This document shows, one piece after another, positions 49,243-57,319 of a stretch of DNA of 64,000 nucleotides. Below the pieces are notes generated by a model. That model was not told the origin of the DNA. It did no database searches and saw nothing but the letters and a program-made list of their open reading frames with translations. Each line of letters begins with the position of its first letter. The first letter of the stretch is position 1. Position numbers and translations under genes: made by a program. The stretch comes from Methanogenium sp. (GTDB lineage Archaea > Halobacteriota > Methanomicrobia > Methanomicrobiales > Methanomicrobiaceae): positions 1 to 64,000 of the forward strand of contig JAUVCV010000003.1 in assembly GCA_030595665.1 (NCBI GenBank), in the 5' to 3' direction.

Positions 49243-50028
49243 TCAGACCAAAACAAAGGCGTGTGAAGACACACCTTCCCAGTATTTTCGTCCGCCACCG
49301 GAAGATAATCCGCCTGCGGCCAGGTCTTCGGGATCAAAATACGAGAGTAATCCGGAAAAATTCTTTTCTGTTCCATCAATCACCGTTAATGACCGAATCT
49401 CATATTCATTCAGCAGATCAGGAATGACAGAGAGACGATGTGCAGGAAGAGACAGGGAACTCTGGACTTCAAGAATTCCGGAAATTGCACGGGAACTCCC
49501 TGAAAGAGAATGGAGTAATACCCGTCTTCCGGGAAGCAGTTCACGCTCTAAAGATGAGAACTGATCACCAACAATAATAGTCCCATATACCCCGGCATCA
49601 CGAATCTCACGCATCAGGAGCCTGTACATACTACAGAGAGTGCTCTCATATTCCTCCCTGTCATGAAATACCCCGTCTTCAATCTTCAGTTGCAGAGGAG
49701 ACGGCAGGACAGCCCATACCTTCCGGGAGAGTGAGACTGCGCGCGAAGCATCATCACAGAGATATTCTGGACGTATCCAGGGTTCTTCACGCAGAAACCC
49801 GGAACGGATACCGCCAATTGAATCATACATCCTGTCTGCATAATACAACCCCCCATATGCAGGACGGGCAAGTCCTGACTGGTCTTTTAGTGAACATTCA
49901 ACCTTAAATGAGAGAAGGTCGCACACCCCGCCTTTCTGCCTGCCCGTCCATGCGGCAAGGGTTGGCATATCCGGGTCCGGTTCTTCCCCGCCAAATGACC
50001 AGACCGGGAGGCTTCTTCGTTTATTCAT
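49243..50028 (-). CDS. Conserved hypothetical protein
   Basis: 261 aa, starting at ATG 50028. Soluble, with no Cys cluster, membrane helix or recognised nucleotide motif. Visible landmarks are an N-terminal PVWSFGGEEPDPD, a middle with YRLLMREIRDAGVYGTIIVG and a Gly-rich C-terminus (LAAGGLSSGGGRKYWEGVSS). I do not recognise a family. It is divergent from metG with only about 40 bp between starts. Confidence 0.65.
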   Translation of the reverse strand: MNKRRSLPVWSFGGEEPDPDMPTLAAWTGRQKGGVCDLLSFKVECSLKDQSGLARPAYGGLYYADRMYDSIGGIRSGFLREEPWIRPEYLCDDASRAVSLSRKVWAVLPSPLQLKIEDGVFHDREEYESTLCSMYRLLMREIRDAGVYGTIIVGDQFSSLERELLPGRRVLLHSLSGSSRAISGILEVQSSLSLPAHRLSVIPDLLNEYEIRSLTVIDGTEKNFSGLLSYFDPEDLAAGGLSSGGGRKYWEGVSSHAFVLV

Positions 50029-50036
50029 TGATATTA

Positions 50037-50047
50037 TGTATTTATAC
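50037..50047. promoter_or_regulatory. AT-rich element shared by divergent metG and hypothetical gene
   Basis: gtatttatacc reads as a TATA-like box on either strand. Its centre is about 28 bp before the metG ATG at 50071, the spacing for a transcript starting at or next to the ATG. Confidence 0.4.
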
Positions 50048-50070
50048 CATCAAATGCAAAAAAATTAGGC

Positions 50071-52107
50071 ATGAGTGATTCACCTCTGCTGGTAACATGC
50101 GGACTTCCGTACACAAACGGGAACTGCCATATCGGGCACCTGCGTACATATGTCCCTGCCGACTTTTATGTTCGTTATATCCGCCATTCTGGAAAAGAGG
50201 CCCTCTTTATCTGTGGTTCAGATAATCACGGAACTCCCATCGTCATCTCTGCCGACCAAAGCGGCAAGACCCCCCGCGAAATCTCAGAAATCTACCACAA
50301 CCACTTTGATTCGACATTTAAACGAATGAATGTCGTTTTTGACCGGTTTGGTATGACAGATGACCCGAAGAACCACCAGCTGACGCGCAAGATTGTCCAG
50401 TCACTCATTGACAACGGGCATGTATATCAAAAAACGATAAGCCAGAGTTACTGCCCTCACTGTAAGATGTTTCTCCCGGACCGGTATGTGGAAGGAATTT
50501 GTCCGCACTGCGGTGTCCGTGCGCGTGGAGACGAATGTGATCAGGGATGTGGCAAACACCTTGAGCCGGGCGAAATCAAAGACCCCACCTGCAAAATCTG
50601 TGGAGAAAAAGCTGAACAGAGAGATCAGGAACATTACTTCTTCAAACTCAGTGATTTCAGCGAATTCCTGCAGGAATACCTGCCCACCCTGGGCGGCACA
50701 ACGAATGCACGGAATTATGCAATCGGGTGGCTCAAAGAAGGACTCCATGACTGGTGCATCACACGAACGCTTGACTGGGGGGTAAAATTCCCCGGTAATG
50801 ATGATCTGGTCGTTTATGTCTGGGTCGATGCACCGATTGGATATATGGCATTCACCGAAGAGTGGGCAGAACAGAACAATGGGGACTGGGAACAATTCTG
50901 GCGTGGCAGTCAGCCAATAACCCATTTTATCGGACAGGATATAATTTACCACCACTGTGTCTTCTGGCCGGCGATTCTAAAGGGTGCAGGGTATTCAACA
51001 CCAAACGCAGTGGTTGCAAGCGGCATGGTCAAAATCAATGACAAGACCTTCTCCAAGTCACGGGGATATGTAATCTGGACAAATGATGATTACCTCGATC
51101 AGGGACTTCCTGCAGATTATCTCCGCTATTATCTGCTTGCCTATACATCACACACCAAAGAGCTCAACTTTTCATGGGACATATTCCAGGAACGGATCAA
51201 TAATGAACTGGTAGATACCCTGGGCAATTTCCTGTACCGGACACTGCATTTTGCTGCAAACAAACTGGGAGGCATTCCTGAAGGAAAGCCTGCACCAGAG
51301 ATTTGTGAGAGAATTCAGGCAACCCTGAACATTGTACAAAGAGAAATGGAACGGTATGAGTTCAAGAATGCAATCGATGAGATGATGGCGCTTGCCTCAT
51401 ACGGCAACTCCTATATCCAGAATAATGCACCCTGGAAACTCATAAAAGAAGACCGGGCAGCAGCAGAAGCAGTGATTCTTAACTGTCTGCAGATTGCAAA
51501 GGCATGCACAATTCTTTTTGATGCACTTATTCCGGAAGAGGCACAGAAAGCATGGGAGATGCTGGGATATACCGACAGTGTCACAACGCACAATATTGCA
51601 GAATCAACAGAAGGATTTGCGCACAATAATCTTCCCAAACCTTCCATTCTATTTGCAAAAATTGAAGACGAAACGCGGGATGCACTGAACGAAATTATGA
51701 AAATAAGGATTGAGGAAGCAGAAATGAACGAAAATACAGAACTGAGCAAAAATACCGAAAATATTGAAACTACAGAAATACAGACCGAAGAACGTATCAC
51801 CATCGATGAATTTGCACGCGTTGAACTGAAAGTTGCAAAGATTCTCGCAGCAGAAAAAATAGACGGGTCAAAGAAACTTCTCAAAATCCAGGTGACTCTT
51901 GGGGATGAAGAACGCCAGATTGTCAGTGGGATTTCCCAGTATTACTCTCCTGAAGAACTGATTGGAAAGTCCGTTGTTGTGGTGACAAACCTGAAGAAAG
52001 CAAAACTCTTCGGCGTAGAAAGTGACGGCATGATTCTTGCAGCAGGAGATAATGCATCACTGCTGATTCCGAATGAGGATGTTCTTCCCGGAACAAAAAT
52101 CCTTTAA
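50071..52107 (+). CDS. metG: Methionyl-tRNA synthetase with C-terminal tRNA-binding domain
   Basis: 678 aa class I synthetase. The HIGH motif is CHIGHLRT (residues 19-26). Four zinc-knuckle Cys pairs lie at residues 131-186 (CPHCKMF, CPHCG, CDQGCG, CKICG). The KMSKS-equivalent is TFSKSRG near residue 328. After residue 570 an EMAP-II/OB-fold tRNA-binding domain follows (FARVELKVAKILAAEKIDGS to GDNASLLIPNEDVLPG), preceded by an acidic linker with repeated NTE. A hairpin and T-run downstream may terminate transcription. Confidence 0.97.
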   Translation: MSDSPLLVTCGLPYTNGNCHIGHLRTYVPADFYVRYIRHSGKEALFICGSDNHGTPIVISADQSGKTPREISEIYHNHFDSTFKRMNVVFDRFGMTDDPKNHQLTRKIVQSLIDNGHVYQKTISQSYCPHCKMFLPDRYVEGICPHCGVRARGDECDQGCGKHLEPGEIKDPTCKICGEKAEQRDQEHYFFKLSDFSEFLQEYLPTLGGTTNARNYAIGWLKEGLHDWCITRTLDWGVKFPGNDDLVVYVWVDAPIGYMAFTEEWAEQNNGDWEQFWRGSQPITHFIGQDIIYHHCVFWPAILKGAGYSTPNAVVASGMVKINDKTFSKSRGYVIWTNDDYLDQGLPADYLRYYLLAYTSHTKELNFSWDIFQERINNELVDTLGNFLYRTLHFAANKLGGIPEGKPAPEICERIQATLNIVQREMERYEFKNAIDEMMALASYGNSYIQNNAPWKLIKEDRAAAEAVILNCLQIAKACTILFDALIPEEAQKAWEMLGYTDSVTTHNIAESTEGFAHNNLPKPSILFAKIEDETRDALNEIMKIRIEEAEMNENTELSKNTENIETTEIQTEERITIDEFARVELKVAKILAAEKIDGSKKLLKIQVTLGDEERQIVSGISQYYSPEELIGKSVVVVTNLKKAKLFGVESDGMILAAGDNASLLIPNEDVLPGTKIL

Positions 52108-52117
52108 CTTTTTTTCC

Positions 52118-52138
52118 AGAGTGAAATACTCTATTTTT
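52118..52138 (+). terminator. Hairpin plus T-run after metG
   Basis: A perfect 5-bp inverted repeat AGAGT/ACTCT with a 5-nt loop is followed by attttt, and a T7 run precedes it. The arrangement fits a transcription stop for metG; archaeal termination relies mainly on the T-tract. Confidence 0.4.
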
Positions 52139-52660
52139 CTCTCTCAATTCAGGATTCCTATCGCATGGGCGAAACCCTGCAATCGGCAGCCAAATAACGT
52201 TAAAATGGCACATCATGCAGATATTTGCCCCGGTTATAACCATCCACACAGAAGCCTGGTGAGGGCAGTTCTCAGTCTGGACAGCACATACATCCTTCAA
52301 ATAATTCTATCAATAGCGGCCCCTCAATCGTCCACAATCAGCCGTATTTACACCAAATAAAAGGCATTGCAGCCGTATTTTTCAGTCATCACGAATGAGC
52401 AAAAAATACGTCCATTGCACTCTCCAATTCCCAAACGCAGGAGGTAAAAGAGGGTGGGTACAGAGAGTTATAAAAAACAGGGAGAGAAAATGTCCCACAT
52501 CAACAGGCTCCTCAAAAAAATCCCGGAATGTCTGTAGCAACCACTGCGAGGGGAGCACTGACCAGAAGAAAAATACCCTTTTTGAAACGAACGACAAAAA
52601 ACACAATCATCTAAAAATAAGTAATATGATGGTTCAAAAAGGAAACCTATGAAATAAATA
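52139..52660. other. Intergenic stretch without recognised gene
   Basis: About 520 bp between metG and tRNA-Arg. A frame at 52395-52652 (plus) is basic and low in hydrophobic content and has no family resemblance. I looked for RNase P, SRP and riboswitch signatures and saw none. Confidence 0.5.
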
Positions 52661-52735
52661 CGGGCCTGGAGGGATTCGAACCCTCGACATCCGGGTTAGA
52701 AGCCCGGCGCTATATCCAGGCTAAGCCACAAGCCC
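52661..52735 (-). tRNA. tRNA-Arg (anticodon UCU)
   Basis: 75-nt cloverleaf on the minus strand. The acceptor stem is GGGCTTG/CAGGCCC with discriminator G; the anticodon arm CCGGG-CTTCTAA-CCCGG gives UCU; the T-loop is TTCGAAT. CCA is not encoded. A short tandem repeat begins 6 bp in front of its 5' end. Confidence 0.96.
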
Positions 52736-52740
52736 AATAC

Positions 52741-52787
52741 ATTCTGCGTAATTAGCATATCCTGCGTAATTAGCACATCCTGCGTTA
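52741..52787. repeat. 18-bp tandem repeat (about 2.6 copies) in front of tRNA-Arg
   Basis: Unit 1 (52741-52758) attctgcgtaattagcat, unit 2 (52759-52776) atcctgcgtaattagcac and a partial third (52777-52787). Units 1 and 2 differ at two positions. The repeat lies where the promoter-to-tRNA spacer would be on the minus strand. Confidence 0.85.
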
Positions 52788-52828
52788 CAAGGTTGCTTTC
52801 AGGGATAATAAAATGAATGGTATTGATA

Positions 52829-53233
52829 TTATCCGGCACGATAACATGAAGGACGGAGTACTTCTGCAAATGTGGGCTCCCCCCATCCATTCCCTTCTAC
52901 AGACTTTGCCATAGCACCATTCAGGTACCGCACCTGAATCCGTGCAGACATCCTCTCACGCTCTTCATAATGATAGGGCGCCGTATATTCAACAAGCCTC
53001 TTCATATTTATCGTCAGTGAGATAACCTGCACAACAATTCCCCGATCTCCGGCAGTAAAATCATCCAGATCAACCGATGTCAATAACATAACATCACCGG
53101 GCGACACAACGGTAAGAGATATCAGATTATGTGCACTTTGAAGTTCCAGTGTGCGTGGCTTCCCTTTCTTCAGTTCTTCAATAACATGTGGTCCAATTCC
53201 AGTGAGTGCAACACACTTAAGCGTACAATCCAT
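52829..53233 (-). CDS. DUF473 family protein
   Basis: 134 aa from ATG 53233. The family features are CVALTGIGPHVIEELKKG at the N-terminus, RTLELQSAHNLISLTVV and DVMLLTSVDLDDFTAGDRGIV. Archaea-specific with unknown function; the beta-rich pattern resembles ASCH/PUA-like RNA-binding folds. It lies 5 bp after the PAC2 stop on the same strand. Confidence 0.85.
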   Translation of the reverse strand: MDCTLKCVALTGIGPHVIEELKKGKPRTLELQSAHNLISLTVVSPGDVMLLTSVDLDDFTAGDRGIVVQVISLTINMKRLVEYTAPYHYEERERMSARIQVRYLNGAMAKSVEGNGWGEPTFAEVLRPSCYRAG

Positions 53234-53238
53234 CATGA

Positions 53239-53961
53239 TCACCCATACATCGGAAGGTGTTCCTTCTTCACCGGTTGCTGTTCAGCCTGCTCAACCTGTT
53301 CGGCCATCTGCTGCAGAGACGCTTCAATTTCCGTTGCCTGTTCAATCAGTGGATCAATACTCACATTAAATTCAAACAGTTCATTCAGAACTTTCATTAC
53401 TGCAGCAGCAGCACGTGGATCCGGGGCATTTACCGATTCTCCCATAAGTCCGATTGCCAGTAAACCATTTACCTTACATTCAGTAAGGACTGTCCCTGCA
53501 ATCCCCGTTATACTTCCCATCGGCAGAATCTCTGTTTTCTCACGGATCATTTCAAGCCCTGTGTTCTCTGTAGCAACCCCAAATACCCGTTTTTCAACAT
53601 CATTTGTTACAATCCCTGCCACAACCACTACTTTACTCACCGGAAACGCAGAAAGCCATTCCAGAATGCCATTTCCAACCTCATAGCAGATCGCCGGATG
53701 GATTGGAACATCAGAAACGATGAGAACATACTGATCTTTCTGGAATATACGCATCGGGGCATGTACAATCCCGTCAACCATCATTGCAAGCGGGGGGAAA
53801 TATTTGCTGGTGATATTCCCAATATGTTCAAACTCCAGCTCATCGATCATATGGGCAAGTGCAATACTCCCAACAAGTCCACTGCCCGGGAACCCCAGCA
53901 GTACAATGAGGTCCTCCCCTTGCGGGTCGCTGGATTTTATTCTTATGTCCTCCATCTTCAT
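53239..53961 (-). CDS. PAC2 family proteasome assembly chaperone with HbYX-type tail (PbaA-like)
   Basis: 240 aa from ATG 53961, with a well-placed gagga ribosome binding site. The PAC2 core is present: VLLGFPGSGLVGSIALAHMI near residue 19, SKYFPPLAMM, VVVVAGIVTNDVEKRV and GLLAIGLMGESV. A C-terminal Gln/Glu helix leads to the final residues LPMYG. Met-Tyr-Gly is a hydrophobic-Tyr-X motif, the tail by which activators and PbaA dock onto the 20S proteasome. It is paralogous to 29228-29974, which lacks this tail. Confidence 0.88.
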   Translation of the reverse strand: MKMEDIRIKSSDPQGEDLIVLLGFPGSGLVGSIALAHMIDELEFEHIGNITSKYFPPLAMMVDGIVHAPMRIFQKDQYVLIVSDVPIHPAICYEVGNGILEWLSAFPVSKVVVVAGIVTNDVEKRVFGVATENTGLEMIREKTEILPMGSITGIAGTVLTECKVNGLLAIGLMGESVNAPDPRAAAAVMKVLNELFEFNVSIDPLIEQATEIEASLQQMAEQVEQAEQQPVKKEHLPMYG

Positions 53962-54105
53962 CACAGTCCTCAATACCTCTACAAGGGTAATGAGTAAACA
54001 CAAGTATAAAAAAGATTTCCGTATGTGTATGAGATTACAGCAGATATCGGATTGTTCACAGGATCAAGACCAACACTCATAATATCTGACGTCAATACAT
54101 TTGGT

Positions 54106-54465
54106 ATGCAGGAATATCCAATTAAAAGGGGATATACCAAAGAATTTGCCACACGAATGGTAGATGGTCTGACAGAACTCTTTGGCGAGACAGCAGAGGA
54201 AAATGAGGGGCACTATCTCATAGTATATGGATCCTTCAAACGTTTTGAAGTCTACACCGGTGAAAATGAAAAAACACTGATTGTTGATTCTGACTCAGAT
54301 ATGTCTATTTTTGATCGTTTTACAGAAGAAGAAGCAAATGAAATGGTCCTTGATACAAACAGACGCTTCCGACAGTACCTTGAACATGTAACCGGATATA
54401 ATTCAAAAGAAAGAAAGAAAAATGCAGACAAAGCTGCCAAAAAAGCTGCCAAAAAAGCTGCATAA
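54106..54465 (+). CDS. DUF5611 family protein
   Basis: 119 aa from ATG 54106 (MQEYPIKRGYTKEFATRMVD), the family-typical start; an upstream GTG frame to 54025 is less likely. The core has HYLIVYGSFKRFEVYTGEN and a helix DTNRRFRQYLEHVTGYNSKERKK. The tail is a repeat of KAAK units that may contact nucleic acid or be disordered. Archaeal, of unknown function. Confidence 0.82.
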   Translation: MQEYPIKRGYTKEFATRMVDGLTELFGETAEENEGHYLIVYGSFKRFEVYTGENEKTLIVDSDSDMSIFDRFTEEEANEMVLDTNRRFRQYLEHVTGYNSKERKKNADKAAKKAAKKAA

Positions 54466-54489
54466 TTTTTTTGTTTTTTACCTTTTTTA
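54466..54489 (+). terminator. T-rich tract between convergent genes
   Basis: Directly after the DUF5611 stop codon there are three T-runs (ttttttt, tttttt, tttttt) in 24 bases, which fits an archaeal oligo-T terminator for the rightward gene. The leuS stop lies at its right edge. Confidence 0.55.
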
Positions 54490-57249
54490 TTGCACCACAA
54501 TTGCCGGTTTAAACGGCAGTGCTGCCCGTGCTTTGGGATGAGAACTCTCCTCAGCACTAACAACAGAGACCGGGACACCAAACTCACGTTGCAGGAAGTC
54601 CTGTACTCCACTGAATACCGCACGTTCATCAAGCCCGGCTGCAGCAATCGAGGAAACCAGTTCAGGTGGGAAACGGTGTATCTGATTCGTGATCTGTTTT
54701 GCAGCATCCGTTGCTTCTTTACCCCGATTTCTCATCTCCTCATTCTTCATGATCTCGCCCATCACCTTCTTTCTGTCCGGGGCAGAGGCTATGATACGGA
54801 ATATGTCCCACTTCCATGCCGGTGCAACATACAGGGTGATAGATTCGGTGTCAATCTGAATCAGACGGATAATGGATTCAATATCCTCCACGGTTCGGGA
54901 AAGAAGTTCTTCGGATAGTTCAAGATCGGTGTCAACAAGGGCATAGTCCGGTTGCGGCCAGGATGCAAATGCAACAGGTTCACCTGAGCCAACCATTGTC
55001 CAGAGTTCCTCACAGGTATAGGGAATAAACGGTGCAAGCAGTCTGACCCATATCGATGCAATAGAATTGATAACCACTGAACTGCGTACACCCTCCGGAA
55101 GACGGCGACGATACCACTTCAAATCTGATTCAATGCTAAAGTAGGCCTCCTGTAGTGCCTGACGGGTCTGGAACGATTCAAGGGCATCTGTCGTCATCTC
55201 AATATGCTTCTGCATCCGGGACAGAACCCATGCATCGATATCATAGGTATCCTCTGACTGAATGCCTTCATTGATTGTGTTCCAGAACCGTTCGATCTGT
55301 TTACGTACCGACGAGACCAGTTCATTCCTCCAGTCAAAGTCCTGCCACGGTTCAGCACTGCCCACAAGGAACATCCGCACCGTGTCAGCTCCAAATTCAT
55401 CCAGCGCATCTTCAAGAAGGATCACATTCCCTTTGGATGAAGACATCTTGGCCCCTTCCAGGAGACCCATCCCAAAGATGACCATTCCCTTCGGCCGCAG
55501 TTCGGGAGGGAAAAGAGCATCATGGTGGAACAACTGGAATGTCAGATGATTGGAGATCAAATCTTTCGCTGAGAAACGGTAGTCATATGGATACCAGTAC
55601 AGGAATTCCTGCCTGAGGTCATCAAGAGTATCCCGCGGAATGCCTTTCGGATCTCCTTTCCCAAGGAAGATATATTCAAAAACATCCGGCGTGAGCAACT
55701 CCGGTGCAATATTCCTGATCTTATGGGCAATGGTATAGTATGACATATACATTGTCGAGTCAGACAGGGGTTCAACCAGCCAGTCCTTATCCCATGGCAC
55801 TTTGGTGCCAAGCCCAACTTTTCTCGTACATGCCCAGTCATTGAGCCAGTCAATGGTACGGGTAAATTCTGCCCGGACTTCAGGAGGCACCAATGTCAGA
55901 GATTCCAGGTCATTATGAACATTCTTCTTCCATTCAGGGTCACTGTATTTCAGGAACCACTGGTCCTGCAGAATTCTGACATACACACGGGTACCGCAGC
56001 GGCAGACAACATTTCTGTTGTCGAACTCATACATTACCGCGGAGCCATATCGCTCAAGCATGCGTTCGGATATTTCCACCCGGGCTTCTTTTACCAGCTT
56101 TCCACCGTATTCCGGAAGCATTCTGCCTTTTGAATGCTCTGCGTTATAGACTTCCTGTGTCAGGACTTCCATGGCCGGATCATTCTGGTTACTGATACCT
56201 GAGCGTTCAACAGCATCCTGAGCAGGACATCTGCCATATCCTTCAACCGTAATCAGGGGAACAGGAGTAATATTCAGGTATTTTCCCTGCTCCTGAAGGT
56301 CACGGAGGGCAATATAGTCAAATGGTGCATGAGCAGGCACACTCATCACAATGCCTGTCGCCATATCAGGGTCAACAAAAGCCGCAGGCAAAATCTGTAT
56401 GTCCCCACTCAGGGGATTGGAAACAGTCTGGTCAACGAGGCTCAAACCTGAAATATCTCCATCCAGTATCACATCATGATCCTGCAGACGAATCTTATCT
56501 GTTGCCTCGGGGGAAAGAATCCACTTCTGACCGTCAACACGAACCTTCTGGTACATGACATCGGGGTTTACCCAGAGATTTGTCACACCATACGACGTCT
56601 CAGGCCTGAGAGTGGCGCAGGGAATAGTATACTCATTCCAGTTGAACATAACCAGCACGTACTTGACAATCTCTGCATGTTCTCCTTCGAGGAGGTCATG
56701 ATCACCAACAGGGTTGTCGCATCCCATACAGTATTTCACCGGATGAGCCCCTCTCACAACACGGTTTTGATCATGCAGATGAAGATACTGCCATTCAATA
56801 AATTTGGAATATGTCGGGTCCACAGTGGTAAACCGTCGTCTCCAGTCAATGGAAAGGCCGCAGCGGCTCATTACCCGCTCATATTCCTGACTGAAATAAC
56901 GAACAATTGACATCGGTTCAATGAATGTATCAAGCGTCTCCTTTGGTACACGGTAGAGATCAGAATAGAGCCTGATTGTCTTCTCATCACCTGCGGCAAT
57001 CCTCCGTGATATACCGACAACAGGCGTGCCGGTAACATGAAAAGCCATCGGATACAGAACCTGACACCCTTTCATTCTCCAGAAACGCCCGATAACATCA
57101 GGCACAATGTATGTTCTCCCATGTCCGACATGCATTGCCCCGGATGGGTATGGATACGCCACATTCAGGTAGAATTTCTTATTCGCACTAGGGTCTGATT
57201 CAAACTGCGACCGCCAGATTTCCCCATATTTTTGTTCAAAGTTTTTCAT
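54487..57249 (-). CDS. leuS: Leucyl-tRNA synthetase (archaeal type)
   Basis: 920 aa class I synthetase from ATG 57249; an upstream GTG at 57264 is less likely. The HIGH-equivalent MHVGHGRTY lies near residue 39 and KMSSSKGN near residue 603 (GLLEGAKMSSSKGNVILLED). The CP1 editing domain includes TLRPETSYGVTNLWVNP. The C-terminal extension after residue 800 is of the archaeal type. Monocistronic. Confidence 0.97.
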   Translation of the reverse strand: MKNFEQKYGEIWRSQFESDPSANKKFYLNVAYPYPSGAMHVGHGRTYIVPDVIGRFWRMKGCQVLYPMAFHVTGTPVVGISRRIAAGDEKTIRLYSDLYRVPKETLDTFIEPMSIVRYFSQEYERVMSRCGLSIDWRRRFTTVDPTYSKFIEWQYLHLHDQNRVVRGAHPVKYCMGCDNPVGDHDLLEGEHAEIVKYVLVMFNWNEYTIPCATLRPETSYGVTNLWVNPDVMYQKVRVDGQKWILSPEATDKIRLQDHDVILDGDISGLSLVDQTVSNPLSGDIQILPAAFVDPDMATGIVMSVPAHAPFDYIALRDLQEQGKYLNITPVPLITVEGYGRCPAQDAVERSGISNQNDPAMEVLTQEVYNAEHSKGRMLPEYGGKLVKEARVEISERMLERYGSAVMYEFDNRNVVCRCGTRVYVRILQDQWFLKYSDPEWKKNVHNDLESLTLVPPEVRAEFTRTIDWLNDWACTRKVGLGTKVPWDKDWLVEPLSDSTMYMSYYTIAHKIRNIAPELLTPDVFEYIFLGKGDPKGIPRDTLDDLRQEFLYWYPYDYRFSAKDLISNHLTFQLFHHDALFPPELRPKGMVIFGMGLLEGAKMSSSKGNVILLEDALDEFGADTVRMFLVGSAEPWQDFDWRNELVSSVRKQIERFWNTINEGIQSEDTYDIDAWVLSRMQKHIEMTTDALESFQTRQALQEAYFSIESDLKWYRRRLPEGVRSSVVINSIASIWVRLLAPFIPYTCEELWTMVGSGEPVAFASWPQPDYALVDTDLELSEELLSRTVEDIESIIRLIQIDTESITLYVAPAWKWDIFRIIASAPDRKKVMGEIMKNEEMRNRGKEATDAAKQITNQIHRFPPELVSSIAAAGLDERAVFSGVQDFLQREFGVPVSVVSAEESSHPKARAALPFKPAIVVQ

Positions 57250-57319
57250 ATCAAATGATTGCACGTTTATCGCCCCAATCTGAAAGGTAATCCCAGAAAT
57301 ATTGTTCCCAAAAATAAAG

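Noticed and set aside
52139-52400. Possible structured RNA (riboswitch, RNase P or SRP RNA)
   Set aside because: Short GC-rich segments exist, but none of the diagnostic conserved cores of these RNAs could be found.
52395-52652. 85-codon basic frame between metG and tRNA-Arg
   Set aside because: Composition is Lys/Asn/Ser-rich, and there is no ribosome binding site or family resemblance.
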